Source: Modestobacter sp. L9-4 (lineage in GTDB: Bacteria > Actinomycetota > Actinomycetes > Mycobacteriales > Geodermatophilaceae). From it: a stretch of 64,000 nt of DNA. The notes under the pieces are model-generated. The model had not been told where the DNA came from. It was given only the letters and a program-made list of their open reading frames with translations, and did no database searches. Every line of letters starts with the position of its first letter. Position 1 is the stretch's first letter. This document shows positions 35,638-43,683 of this stretch, in pieces. The translations under genes and the position numbers were made by a program. Where the stretch lies: positions 2,108,001-2,172,000 of the forward strand of contig NZ_CP077800.1 in NCBI RefSeq assembly GCF_019112525.1, in the 5' to 3' direction.

Positions 35638-35780
35638 CGGCCCCGCTGCAGGCGCTCGCCGCGAGCTCGCGCAGGGGGGGCGGCGGGGTCCTCGTCACCG
35701 CCGTCCGCTTCGCCTGACGGCCCCGCTGCAGGGGCCCGCCGCGAGCTCGCGGGCGGTGGGGCAGCGGGTCCTCCGTCAGG
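35621..35780. repeat. 80-bp imperfect tandem duplication of gene end and terminator
   Basis: Positions 35621-35700 and 35701-35780 align with a period of 80. The first 30 bases are identical and include the last codons and TGA of the LOV phosphatase gene. The rest includes a conserved GCGAGCTCGC core and a GTCCTC...GTCA end, with scattered changes. The second copy thus carries a non-functional relic of the gene end and runs into the stop codon of the flavin reductase gene. Each unit contains a GC-rich inverted repeat centred on GAGCTC that can act as a terminator in both directions. Confidence 0.85.
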
Positions 35781-36297
35781 CGCCCGGGTCGAGCAGCGCG
35801 GACCGGACGCCGTAGCCGCCGCGGTGGAACAGCAGCGGGGAGCGCGCGGCGTCGGCGCCCAGGCCGAGGACCCGGGCCACCACGATCGTGTGGTCGCCGC
35901 CCTCGTACTCGGCCCACAGCTCGCCGTCGATCCAGGCCACGACCCCGTCGAGCACCGGTGAGCCCTGGGCGCTGGGTGCCCAGCCCACCCCGGCGAACTT
36001 GTCGGTGCCGGAGCGGGCGAACTGCCCGGACAGCGCCTGCTGGTCGTCGGCCAGCACGTTGACGCAGAACCGGCCGGCCCGGCGCAGCAGTGGCCAGGTG
36101 GTCGAGGTGCGCGCGGGGGCGAAGGTGACCAGCGGCGGGTCCAGCGACAGCGAGCTGAACGACTGGCAGGTGAACCCGACCGGCCCGTCGGCGCCGATCG
36201 CCGTCACCACGGTCACGCCGGAGGCGAAGTGCCCGAGCACGTCGCGCATCACCCGGGGGTCGATCACCTGGGCGGGGACGTCCGGTTCGGCGGTCAC
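35776..36297 (-). CDS. Flavin reductase-like FMN-binding protein
   Basis: This 173-residue protein of the flavin reductase (HpaC/RutF/HsaB-like) domain family has FASGVTVVTAIGADGPVGFTCQSFSSLSLDPPLVTF near the N-terminus, RFCVNVLADDQQALSGQFA, DHTIVVARVLGL and a C-terminal LLFHRGGYG. Members use NAD(P)H to reduce FMN or FAD for a two-component monooxygenase. No monooxygenase gene is adjacent. The start is a GTG at 36297. It is 69 bases downstream of the TenA-like gene on the same strand and may be the last gene of that cluster. Confidence 0.9.
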   Translation of the reverse strand: MTAEPDVPAQVIDPRVMRDVLGHFASGVTVVTAIGADGPVGFTCQSFSSLSLDPPLVTFAPARTSTTWPLLRRAGRFCVNVLADDQQALSGQFARSGTDKFAGVGWAPSAQGSPVLDGVVAWIDGELWAEYEGGDHTIVVARVLGLGADAARSPLLFHRGGYGVRSALLDPGA

Positions 36298-36366
36298 CCG
36301 CTGATCCCACCACGCGGCCCGGGCTCCCGCGCCGCCGGCCGCCGGGTGCCGGCCGGCACCCGGCGG

Positions 36367-36999
36367 TCAGGCGTGCACCGCGTCGTGGAAGGCGATCTCC
36401 GCCTCGAGGACGGCGGTGAACCAGCGGTCCAGGTCGGCGTCGTCCACGGCACCGGGATCCAGGACGTCGACGTCGCGCCGCAGTGCGTCGACCTGGCCCA
36501 GGAAGACCGGCTCGGCGTGCAGCTGCACCCACGCCTGCAGGTCCGGGTCGCGGGGCGCCGGCTGCGCCGCCGCAGCGGTGCACCAGCGCGCGTACATGGT
36601 CTCGGCCGCGAGCATCCCGGTCAGCGCGGCCGGGCGCCCGCCGTCGGCGACCTGCTGCAGGACGACGTCCGAGAGCACCTGGGCCCGCGCGAGCGCGGCC
36701 TCCCCGCCGGTCGCCGGGTGCCTCTCCCGCACCCCGGCGAAGTAGTCCCGCTGCTCGGTGACGAGGTTGGTCAGCGAGCGGGCGGAGGGCAGCAGGTCCG
36801 ACCAGGTGGTCGACTCCCAGACCACCCGGCCGAGCACCCGGGAGGCGGTCAGCACGAACGCCTCCTCCACCAGCAGGTACCGGGCGAGGTCGCCGGCGCC
36901 GAGCGTGCCGTCGGTGGCCTCGCGGACGAACCGGATGCCGCAGGCCCGGTCCAGCAGCGCGGCGTTCCGGTCGACCAGGGCCGCGGACCGGGAGGTCAC
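36367..36999 (-). CDS. TenA-like (thiaminase II fold) protein
   Basis: This 210-residue all-helical protein matches the TenA/THI-4 family: FVREATDGTLGAGDLARYLLVEEAFVL at the N-terminus, MLAAETMYARWC in the middle, and LEAEIAFHDAVHA at the C-terminus with the family's terminal Glu. TenA enzymes hydrolyse aminopyrimidine precursors in thiamin salvage. The usual active-site Cys of TenA-C is replaced by AAETMY with Glu, so it resembles the TenA-E type. The GTG start overlaps the stop of the GATase1-like gene (GTGA). Its presence inside a sugar-type catabolic operon is unusual; the substrate is probably not classical thiamin. Confidence 0.8.
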   Translation of the reverse strand: MTSRSAALVDRNAALLDRACGIRFVREATDGTLGAGDLARYLLVEEAFVLTASRVLGRVVWESTTWSDLLPSARSLTNLVTEQRDYFAGVRERHPATGGEAALARAQVLSDVVLQQVADGGRPAALTGMLAAETMYARWCTAAAAQPAPRDPDLQAWVQLHAEPVFLGQVDALRRDVDVLDPGAVDDADLDRWFTAVLEAEIAFHDAVHA

Positions 37000-37745
37000 C
37001 CGCGCACCAGCCAGCGCACCAGCCCGTCGAACAGGTCGGCGTAGCCCGGCCACTCCTCGCAGAAGGCCGGCGGTGCCCAGTGCGGGGAGCAGTCGGACGT
37101 GAACGCCCCGGCCCGCCCGCTGCCGAAGGTGCCCAGCGCGACCAACGGGTCCGCGCCCACCAGGACCGGCACCTCGGCCCCGGCCTTGGCGACCACCCGG
37201 TTGTAGCCCAGCAGCGCGGGCCACTGCGCCCCGGCGCCACCCAGGGCCGCGTGGTCCGGGTCGGCGACGGTCGGCAGCACGCCCGCGGGGGCCTCCACCC
37301 GGTCGTCCTCGGCGAGCATCTCCACCGGCAGCACGTCGGCCAGCACCGTCTGCCGGAACGCCGCCCGGGCCTGGAACCCGCTGAAGGACAGGTAGCCGCC
37401 GATCATGAGCAGCGCACCGCCGTCGCCGACCCAGGTCCGCAGCGCGGCCAGCCGGTCCTCCCCGGGCTGGAAGCGCTCGAACACCTGCGGGGACAGCTGG
37501 ATCGAGTTGGCGCCGATGTCGGAGAGGACGACGAGGTCGTAGGCCGACAGCGCGGCGGCGTCCCCGGGGAACTGCGTGGGCACCAGGTGCGCCGGCAGGT
37601 GGACGACGTCGTGCCCGCGGGCGGTGAGCGCGTCGCGCAGCGGCCCGACGCCCTCGACGTAGGAGTGGACGGAGAACTCGTCCACTCCCTTCACGTGGGT
37701 GGAGGTGGTCATCCAGCTCTCGCCGGCGATCAGGATGCGGGCCAC
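36996..37745 (-). CDS. GATase1-like (COG5426-type) putative glutamine amidotransferase
   Basis: This 249-residue protein has a flavodoxin-like amidotransferase fold: ARILIAGESW at the start, GHDVVHLPAHLVPTQFP, YDLVVLSDIGANSIQLSP, LRTWVGDGGALLMIGGYLSFSGFQA and FGSGRAGAFTSDCSPHWAP near the end. It resembles the uncharacterised class often called putative glutamine amidotransferase. I see no Cys at the usual nucleophile elbow after GGY (it reads GGYLSF), so amidotransferase activity is doubtful and a binding or hydrolase role is possible. It ends in a GTGA overlap with the TenA-like gene and follows the phosphotriesterase-like gene by one base. Confidence 0.75.
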   Translation of the reverse strand: MARILIAGESWMTTSTHVKGVDEFSVHSYVEGVGPLRDALTARGHDVVHLPAHLVPTQFPGDAAALSAYDLVVLSDIGANSIQLSPQVFERFQPGEDRLAALRTWVGDGGALLMIGGYLSFSGFQARAAFRQTVLADVLPVEMLAEDDRVEAPAGVLPTVADPDHAALGGAGAQWPALLGYNRVVAKAGAEVPVLVGADPLVALGTFGSGRAGAFTSDCSPHWAPPAFCEEWPGYADLFDGLVRWLVRG

Positions 37746-37746
37746 G

Positions 37747-38781
37747 TCAGAGTCCTCTCGAGGCGCGCTCGAACAGCGCGCGCGGGTTGGTGGTCATCAG
37801 GTCGGTCACCGCGTCCCCGTCGAGCCCGCTGCGGCGCAGCCGGTCGGCGAAGACGACGGGGACGTAGGCGAGCCCGTTGCCGCCGAAGCGGCTGAGCATC
37901 GCCTTGAGGAACAGGTCGTGGGAGAGCAGCAGCCGGTCGCCGTGACCGGCCGCGACCAGGGCGGCGACGGCGGCCGCCGTCTCGGCCGGTGCGGGGGACT
38001 GGCCCTCGCCGGGGTAGTCGAACGGCATGCCGACCATGTCGAACTCGCAGACGACGCCCCGCTCGGCGACGGACCGCTGGTAGTCCCGGTCGGCTCCGGA
38101 GGGGTCCATGTGGCAGAGCACGACGGCCCCGGGGTCGACCCCCTCCTCGTCCACCACGAGGTCCAGCACCTCGTGCGCGCGGCGCTGCCAGCCGGGCAGG
38201 TGCACGAACAGCGGCACCCCGACCTCCCGCTGGGCCCGGCAGGCGGCCCGCAGCGCCCGGCGCTCGTCGTCGGTGAACGCGGGGGAGACCCCGATCTCCC
38301 CGATGACACCGGGCCGCAGCTCGTGCGCCGGGTCGAACTCGGCGACCAGCTCGGCCGCGAGCTGGTCGGCCGTCGACGTGGCCACCTGCGGCGGGTGGGT
38401 GGCCTGCAGGTACCAGCCCGACCCCATCACCACCTGGACGCCGGTGGCCAGGGACAGCTCGCGGAGCCGCTCGGGGTCACGGCCGATGCCCGGCGGGGTC
38501 AGGTCGACGACGGTCCGCCCGCCGACGGCGGCGAACGTGCGCAGGTCCGCCGCCATCGCCTCGGCGTCGTCCAGCCGGCAGTTGTCCGCGTTCTCGTAGG
38601 GGTGGTCGGACAGCAGCCAGGCCAGGTCCGCCGACACGGGGGCGTCCAGCAGTGCCCGCAGCCGCGGGTCCGGCGCCGGGCGGAAGGCGACCGCGTTGTC
38701 GTTGACCAGGTGCTCGTGCGGGAGCACCAGTCCCAGGGCCGCCGCGTCGACGTCCCCGGTGACGGTGCGGACGGCGGTCAC
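37747..38781 (-). CDS. Phosphotriesterase-family metal-dependent hydrolase
   Basis: This 344-residue amidohydrolase-superfamily TIM barrel has the complete binuclear metal site: HEH in LVLPHEHLVND, Glu in GEIGVSP (where classical phosphotriesterase has a carboxylated Lys; E. coli Php also has Glu), His in FVHLPGW, His in LCHMDPSG and Asp in LLSHDLFLKAML. Natural substrates of such proteins are lactones or phosphorylated sugars rather than organophosphates. The start is a GTG overlapping the permease stop. Its place behind a ribose-type importer suggests hydrolysis of an imported sugar lactone or ester, which is inference. Confidence 0.9.
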   Translation of the reverse strand: MTAVRTVTGDVDAAALGLVLPHEHLVNDNAVAFRPAPDPRLRALLDAPVSADLAWLLSDHPYENADNCRLDDAEAMAADLRTFAAVGGRTVVDLTPPGIGRDPERLRELSLATGVQVVMGSGWYLQATHPPQVATSTADQLAAELVAEFDPAHELRPGVIGEIGVSPAFTDDERRALRAACRAQREVGVPLFVHLPGWQRRAHEVLDLVVDEEGVDPGAVVLCHMDPSGADRDYQRSVAERGVVCEFDMVGMPFDYPGEGQSPAPAETAAAVAALVAAGHGDRLLLSHDLFLKAMLSRFGGNGLAYVPVVFADRLRRSGLDGDAVTDLMTTNPRALFERASRGL

Positions 38782-39809
38782 CGGCCGGAGGTGAGCCGTC
38801 GGAGGAACCAGCCGAGGTCCTTGCCGCGCAGGTTGATCCAGACCACCAGCACCAGCACCGCGCCGGTGATGATCGGGGTCAGGTACGGGCTGACCGACAG
38901 CAGGGTGAGCCCGTTGGCGATGACCTGCGTGAGCAGGGCCCCGATCAGCGTGCCGACGATGGTGCCGCGACCGCCGAGCAGGCTGGTGCCGCCGAGCACG
39001 ACCGCGGCGATGACGGTCAGCTCGAAGCCCTGCGCGCTGTTGGCCGACCCCGAGCCCAGGCGGGCGGCGATGAGCAGCCCGGCCAGGCCTGCGGCCAGCC
39101 CGGAGAAGCCGAGCGCGCACATCGTGACCAGCTTGACGTTCACCCCGGCCCGGCGGACGGACTCCTGGGCCGACCCGATGCCGATCACGTACTGACCGAA
39201 GCGGGTGGCGTGCAGCAGCACGAAGCCCAGCACCACGACGACCAGCGCGATCCAGGCCGTCGCCGAGAACCCCAGGAAGCGCGCCGTGCCGAGCTTCGCC
39301 ACGAGGGTGTAGGAGGCGATCGGCACCGAGAAGCCCTCGGTCTGGAACAGCGCGATGCCGCGGACCACCGACAGCGTCGCCAGCGTGACGATGAAGGCCG
39401 GGATGCCCTGGTAGGCGGTGAACCAGCCGTTGACCAGGCCCCAGCCCAGGCCCATGAGCAGCGCGGCCACGATCACCAGCGAGGAGTCCCAGCCCGCCAC
39501 CAGCAGCTGCGCGGAGATCGCCGCCGTGAAGGCCACGATCGAGCCGACCGACAGGTCGATCTGCCCGGCGGTGATGACGAAGGTCATCGCCACGGCGACG
39601 ATGAGCACCGGCCCCACCTGGGTGGCCAGGTTGGACAGGTTGGCGAAGGTCAGGAAGTTCGGGTCGGCGACGGCGAAGAACACGAAGACGGCCAGGGTGA
39701 CCCCGGCCATCACCAGGGTGGCCTTGTTGGTGCGCTGCCAGAACGACTGCTGCTGGGACAGCCGGGCCACGGTGGGCTCGGGCGCGGTGGTGGTCTCGGT
39801 GGTGGTCAT
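38778..39809 (-). CDS. Ribose/monosaccharide-type ABC transporter permease
   Basis: This 343-residue permease of the BPD_transp_2 (RbsC) family has about eight to ten membrane helices. The family motifs TFVITAGQIDLSVGSIVAF, NGWFTAYQGIPAFIVTLATL and IAAVVLGGTSLLGGRGTIVGTLIGAL are clear. It starts at ATG 39809, overlapping the ATPase stop (ATGA), and ends in a GTGA overlap with the hydrolase gene. Together with the preceding ATPase and binding protein it forms a complete importer; the substrate is probably a pentose-like sugar, sugar derivative or nucleoside. Confidence 0.93.
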   Translation of the reverse strand: MTTTETTTAPEPTVARLSQQQSFWQRTNKATLVMAGVTLAVFVFFAVADPNFLTFANLSNLATQVGPVLIVAVAMTFVITAGQIDLSVGSIVAFTAAISAQLLVAGWDSSLVIVAALLMGLGWGLVNGWFTAYQGIPAFIVTLATLSVVRGIALFQTEGFSVPIASYTLVAKLGTARFLGFSATAWIALVVVVLGFVLLHATRFGQYVIGIGSAQESVRRAGVNVKLVTMCALGFSGLAAGLAGLLIAARLGSGSANSAQGFELTVIAAVVLGGTSLLGGRGTIVGTLIGALLTQVIANGLTLLSVSPYLTPIITGAVLVLVVWINLRGKDLGWFLRRLTSGR

Positions 39810-40582
39810 GCCCGGGTCCCCTCGGTACGCGGCTGCGCAGGCGTTCGCGTGATGAGGCCGACCAGGGTCTCGATGTCCAGGTCGGCGATGGCCGCGTCGT
39901 CGACGCTGCGCCCCTCGTACATGACGGTGATCCGGTCGCACACCCGGAACAGGTCCTGCAGCCGGTGGGTGATCAGGATGACCCCGACCCCCTGGGCTGC
40001 GACCTCGCCGATGAGCCGGAGCACCGACTCCACCTCGGCGACCGCCAGGGCCGCCGTCGGCTCGTCGAGGATGAGCACGTCCGGGGCGAAGGACACGGCC
40101 CGGGCGATGGCCACGGTCTGCCGCTGCCCGCCGGACAGCGTGCCGATCTCCTGGTGGGTGCTCGTCACCTTGACGTGCAGGTCGGCCAGGATCCGGGCTG
40201 CGTCCCGGTGCATCCGGCCCCGGTCGATGAACGGCCCCCGCTTGGGCTCGCGGCCGAGGAAGAGGTTGCTGGCCACGTCCAGGGTGTCGCACAGCGCGAG
40301 GTCCTGGTAGACGATGCCGATCTTCTCCGCCTGGGCGTCCGCTGGGTTGGCGAAGCGCACCGGGCTGCCGTGCACCCGGATCTCGCCGTCGTCGTGCTGC
40401 ACCGCTCCGGCCAGCACCTTCATCAGGGTCGACTTGCCGGCGCCGTTGTCGCCGACCAGGCCGAGGACCTCGCCGCGCCGGAGGGTCAGGTCCACCCCCT
40501 GCAGCGACTTCACCGGCCCGTAGGACTTGGTGATCCCGGCGAGTTCGACGAGGAGGTCGCTGCTCGTGTCGGGCAGGCTCAC
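39806..40582 (-). CDS. Sugar ABC transporter ATP-binding protein (single domain)
   Basis: This 258-residue ATPase has Walker A GDNGAGKST, Q-loop VYQDLALCDTLDV, signature LSGGQRQTVAIARAV, Walker B VLILDEPTAAL and switch His ILITHRLQD. It resembles the N-terminal half of RbsA-type proteins. RbsA itself carries two such domains, whereas this one is a single domain, as in the FrcA-like subgroup, and should dimerise. The GTG start lies 3 bases after the binding-protein stop. Confidence 0.93.
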   Translation of the reverse strand: MSLPDTSSDLLVELAGITKSYGPVKSLQGVDLTLRRGEVLGLVGDNGAGKSTLMKVLAGAVQHDDGEIRVHGSPVRFANPADAQAEKIGIVYQDLALCDTLDVASNLFLGREPKRGPFIDRGRMHRDAARILADLHVKVTSTHQEIGTLSGGQRQTVAIARAVSFAPDVLILDEPTAALAVAEVESVLRLIGEVAAQGVGVILITHRLQDLFRVCDRITVMYEGRSVDDAAIADLDIETLVGLITRTPAQPRTEGTRA

Positions 40583-40585
40583 CGC

Positions 40586-41608
40586 TCAGCCCGCCAGGTA
40601 GAACGTGAAGTCGTCCACGTTGTCCGGGGTGACGATCTCCGTGGGCACCGGCTGGTCGCGCTCGACCGGGTTGCCGCAGGAGAGGTCGATCGCCGCGGCC
40701 ATCGCCCGGTAGCCGAACTCGAAGGTCTGCTGCTGCACGACACCGGTGATCCAGCCGTCCCGCAGCCCCTGGACGGCCGGGTCGGAGAGGTCCCAGCCGA
40801 CGACGTCGACGCGGTCCTGGGCGCCCTGGCCGCGGACGGCGGCCGCCAGGCCGATCAGCGCCGGCTCACCGGTGGCGTAGACGTACTCCAGGCCCGGGTT
40901 GCCGGTGAGCAGGTTCTCCGCCGCCGACTGGGCGGTCTCCTGGACGTTCTTGCCGTCGACGACCGTGCCGACGGTCATGCCGCCACCGGTGACGGTGTCC
41001 TCGAAGCCCTTCTGGCGCTCCAGCTGGATGGTCGAGTTCAGGGCCCCGACGATGCCGACCTCGCCCTGTCCGCCGGACTGCTCGAGCAGCGCCTTGCCCA
41101 TGGCCGCACCCCCGTCGGCGTTGGCCGTGCCGACCTGGGCCTTCACCGCCGGGTCGTCGACGATGGCGTCCACGGCGACCACCGGGATGCCGGCGGCGTC
41201 GGCGGCCTGCACCGAGGGCTTGATGCCCTCGGTGTCGATGGCGTCGACGATGATCGCGTCCACGCCGCTGGCGACCAGGGTGTCGATCGCGTTGGCCTGG
41301 GTCACCGAGTCGTCGTTGCCGCTGATGATCTGCAGCTGGACGCCCTGGTCGTCGGCCATCGCCTGCGCGGCCCGGTTGATCTGGTTGAAGAACAGCGCCT
41401 GCAGGTTGATCGTGACCAGCCCGACCTTCATCGGGCCGTCGGTGGGCGTGCAGCCGACCGGCTGGGCCGACGGCTCGGGGAGCGAGCCGGACGCCGAGCT
41501 GCCCGAGGCGGGCGCCGCGGCCGGGCCGGCGGACGGGGCCGGGGCGCTGTCGCAGGCGGCGAGCGCGAACAGGCAGGCGCCTGCGGCGAGGGCGAGGGAG
41601 CGGTTCAT
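40586..41608 (-). CDS. Sugar-binding lipoprotein of ribose-type ABC importer
   Basis: This 340-residue periplasmic-binding-protein type 1 has a lipoprotein signal (SLALAAGACLFALAAC, cleavage before Cys). A Pro/Ala/Ser-rich tether of about 40 residues leads to the RbsB-like domain: KVGLVTINLQALFFNQINRAAQ, GVDAIIVDAIDTEGIKPSVQAADAAGIPVVAVDA, and VVGWDLSDPAVQGLRDGWITGVV. The ATG start is at 41608. Upstream there are 120 bases to the kinase gene, mostly tandem 17-bp repeats, so this may be a point of internal regulation in the operon. Confidence 0.93.
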   Translation of the reverse strand: MNRSLALAAGACLFALAACDSAPAPSAGPAAAPASGSSASGSLPEPSAQPVGCTPTDGPMKVGLVTINLQALFFNQINRAAQAMADDQGVQLQIISGNDDSVTQANAIDTLVASGVDAIIVDAIDTEGIKPSVQAADAAGIPVVAVDAIVDDPAVKAQVGTANADGGAAMGKALLEQSGGQGEVGIVGALNSTIQLERQKGFEDTVTGGGMTVGTVVDGKNVQETAQSAAENLLTGNPGLEYVYATGEPALIGLAAAVRGQGAQDRVDVVGWDLSDPAVQGLRDGWITGVVQQQTFEFGYRAMAAAIDLSCGNPVERDQPVPTEIVTPDNVDDFTFYLAG

Positions 41609-41666
41609 GGGTCCTCCAGGTTGCGGTGCCGGGTCGGTGCGGATCGCGGTGCGGGGGAGCGGTGGT

Positions 41667-41727
41667 GCGGCGGGACGGGTGGAGCGGCGGGACGGGTGCT
41701 GCGGCGGGACGGGTGGAGCGGCGGGAG
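41667..41727. repeat. 17-bp tandem repeat, 3.6 copies
   Basis: The unit GCGGCGGGACGGGTG plus two bases (GA or CT) is present three times in full (41667-41683, 41684-41700, 41701-41717), with a fourth partial copy ending just at the stop codon of the kinase gene. It fills half of the leader of the sugar-binding protein gene. On the transcript it gives repeated CCCGTCCCGCCGC blocks. Confidence 0.9.
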
Positions 41728-41728
41728 G

Positions 41729-42622
41729 TCAGGCGGGCGGCGCGGGGACCGAGGGGCCACCCAGCGCGGCGTCGACGAGCGCGGGCGCGGGGGCGCCGCG
41801 GGCGCCCGGCACGGTGCAGGACAGGCTGGCGGCGATCCCGGCGCGGGTGGCCGCAGCCACGGGACCCGCCCCGCCGGCCACCCCGGCCAGGTAGGTGCCC
41901 GCGAAGCAGTCGCCGGCACCGGTGTCGTCGACGACGTCCACGGCCAGCGCGCTGCCCTGCGAGAACGACCCGTCGGCACCGTGCAGCGTCCAGCCGCGGG
42001 CTCCGTCGGTGACGACCAGCACGGTCCCGGCCGCGCGCGCCAGCTCCGCCCACCCGGTGGCCGGGACGCCCAGCTGCCCGGTGAGCCGGCCCCGTCCGAC
42101 GACGACGTGGTCGGCCAGCCGGACGGCCTCCAGCGCGGTCGCCGGGTCGTCGCAGCCGTCCAGGTCGACGGCGAGCGGGACACCGGGGCGCACGGCGGCG
42201 CCGAGCTCCGCGGCGCGGTAGCCGTCGAGGTAGAGCAGCCCGCCGCCGGCAGCGGCCAGCCGGTCGGCGACCGAGGAGACGTGAGCGCCACCCAGCGCGT
42301 CGTCCTCGCTGACCACCGACCGCCGGCCGGCGCCGTCGACCAGCACGATCGCGGTCGAGAGGAAGCCACCGCGGTCGGTCCAGCCGGTGTCCACCCCCTC
42401 GGTGGCGAGCTGCGCCAGGAACCGGTCGGACAGCGGGTCGTCGCCGACCACGCCGGCGAAGGCGACCGCCGCACCGGCCCGTGCGGCCGCGACGGCGGCG
42501 TTGGCCGCCATGCCGCCGGGCAGGTGCTCGACCGCGGTGGCGTGCACGCGCTCGTCGGGCTGCGGGAAGCGGGGCACCCGGCCGACCACGTCCAGGTTGG
42601 CGTACCCGCAGAAGACGATCAC
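41729..42622 (-). CDS. PfkB-family carbohydrate kinase
   Basis: This 297-residue ribokinase-family enzyme phosphorylates a sugar, nucleoside or similar alcohol with ATP. The N-terminal pattern is CGYANLDVVGRVPRFPQPDERVHA and GGMAANAAVAAARAGAAVAFAGVVGDD. The C-terminal PfkB signature VDDTGAGDCFAGTYLAG carries the catalytic Asp and the anion hole. The start is a GTG at 42622 overlapping the BtpA-like stop (GTGA). It lies between the BtpA-like barrel and the importer genes, so it probably phosphorylates the imported compound. Confidence 0.93.
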   Translation of the reverse strand: MIVFCGYANLDVVGRVPRFPQPDERVHATAVEHLPGGMAANAAVAAARAGAAVAFAGVVGDDPLSDRFLAQLATEGVDTGWTDRGGFLSTAIVLVDGAGRRSVVSEDDALGGAHVSSVADRLAAAGGGLLYLDGYRAAELGAAVRPGVPLAVDLDGCDDPATALEAVRLADHVVVGRGRLTGQLGVPATGWAELARAAGTVLVVTDGARGWTLHGADGSFSQGSALAVDVVDDTGAGDCFAGTYLAGVAGGAGPVAAATRAGIAASLSCTVPGARGAPAPALVDAALGGPSVPAPPA

Positions 42623-43464
42623 TTCCCGGCGGCCCGGGCCACGGCGCGCACCTTCTCCGCGTCCGCGCGGCCCCACCAGCGGCCGTTCTCCTTGGCCGAG
42701 GACGCCACGATCGCGCCGTCGCACTCCGCCAGCAGCGCGGCCACGTTGCCCGGGTCGATGCCGCTGCCGATGATCACCGGCAGCTGCGTGTGGTCCCGGA
42801 TCCCCACGACCTCCTCGACCGAGGTGGCGTGACCGGTGCGCGAGCCGGTGGCGATGAGCACGTCGGCGTCGAAGAACTCCGCGTCCTCGGTCTGCTCGGC
42901 GAGCGTCCGGTCGGCGACGATGGCGTGGGCACCGTGCTTGACGTGGACGTCGGCGAAGACCTTCACCGGGTCGGCTCCGATCTCGTGCCGGTACCGCGTC
43001 GTGCGGGCGGCCTGACCCTCGATGAACCCCTCGTTGGCCACGTAGGCGTTGGCCCACTGGTTGACCCGGACCCACCCGGCACCGGCGGCCCAGGCGGCGG
43101 CGACCGAGCAGGTGCCCGCGTTGGACAGCACGCTCACGCCGACCCGGGAGCCCAGCTCGGCGACCACCGCCGCGGTGATCACGCCCATCGAGGCCGCGAC
43201 CTCGTAGCCGTGCTCGCCGGGCTTGAGGAAGGGCAGGTCCCAGTGGTTCTCCACGATCACCGAGTCGAAGCCGTTGCCCACGTAGGTGGCCGACTCCTCC
43301 ACCGCGAAGCGGCAGATCTCGGCCACGGACTGCCCGCGGTAGGACGGGCTCCCGGGCAGCGCGGGCAGGTGCACGGCGCCGATGAGCGTCTTCTCCGTGG
43401 CGAAGAGCTCGGCCATGGCGGAGGGCTTGCGGGGGTACACACCCAGCGGAGCTGACACGTCCAC
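42619..43464 (-). CDS. BtpA/SgcQ-family TIM-barrel protein
   Basis: This protein of up to 281 residues belongs to the BtpA family (LIGAVHLPALPGSPSYRG; FDSVIVENHWDLPF; GWVRVNQWANAYVANEG; FADVHVKHGAHAI; VIIGSGIDPGNVAALL). BtpA was named for photosystem I biogenesis in cyanobacteria, but relatives such as SgcQ occur in sugar operons and are probably lyases or aldolases for sugar phosphates. The longest frame starts at GTG 43464, only 10 bases from a LacI-type operator. ATG 43416 (MAELFATEKTLIG) matches the usual family N-terminus better and may be the true start. It is the first gene of the operon. Confidence 0.88.
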   Translation of the reverse strand: MDVSAPLGVYPRKPSAMAELFATEKTLIGAVHLPALPGSPSYRGQSVAEICRFAVEESATYVGNGFDSVIVENHWDLPFLKPGEHGYEVAASMGVITAAVVAELGSRVGVSVLSNAGTCSVAAAWAAGAGWVRVNQWANAYVANEGFIEGQAARTTRYRHEIGADPVKVFADVHVKHGAHAIVADRTLAEQTEDAEFFDADVLIATGSRTGHATSVEEVVGIRDHTQLPVIIGSGIDPGNVAALLAECDGAIVASSAKENGRWWGRADAEKVRAVARAAGK

Positions 43465-43473
43465 ACCCGTTCA

Positions 43474-43487
43474 TGTAATCGATTGCA
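43474..43487. promoter_or_regulatory. LacI-family operator O1
   Basis: TGTAATCGATTGCA fits the LacI/PurR-type consensus TGNAANCGNTTNCA at every fixed position and is centred on the CG typical for this family. It lies immediately before the BtpA-like gene, where binding would block transcription of the catabolic operon. Confidence 0.8.
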
Positions 43488-43531
43488 AGACCTGTCGAAC
43501 GCTAGCGGGCCAGCCCCGGTGTCCGTCAAGA

Positions 43532-43545
43532 GGCAATCGTTTACA
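43532..43545. promoter_or_regulatory. LacI-family operator O2
   Basis: GGCAATCGTTTACA fits the same consensus except for the first base. Its centre is 58 bases from that of O1, between O1 and the divergent lacI-type gene. Two sites allow looping or separate control of the two directions. Confidence 0.75.
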
Positions 43546-43683
43546 TTCGTGTTTCCGGTGGTCAGCGCCTCGACATCCCGCGGACATCCGTCCGGTGGAG
43601 GCTCGCGCCCGCGCCCGGCCCACCCGGACCAGACAGGATGGGGACGTGTCCCGCCGGGACCGACGACGGGGAGGACGGTGAGC

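Noticed and set aside
37685-37705. CACGTG in TTCACGTGGG as another parS site
   Set aside because: Only one half matches the parS arm and it lies inside the GATase1-like coding sequence.
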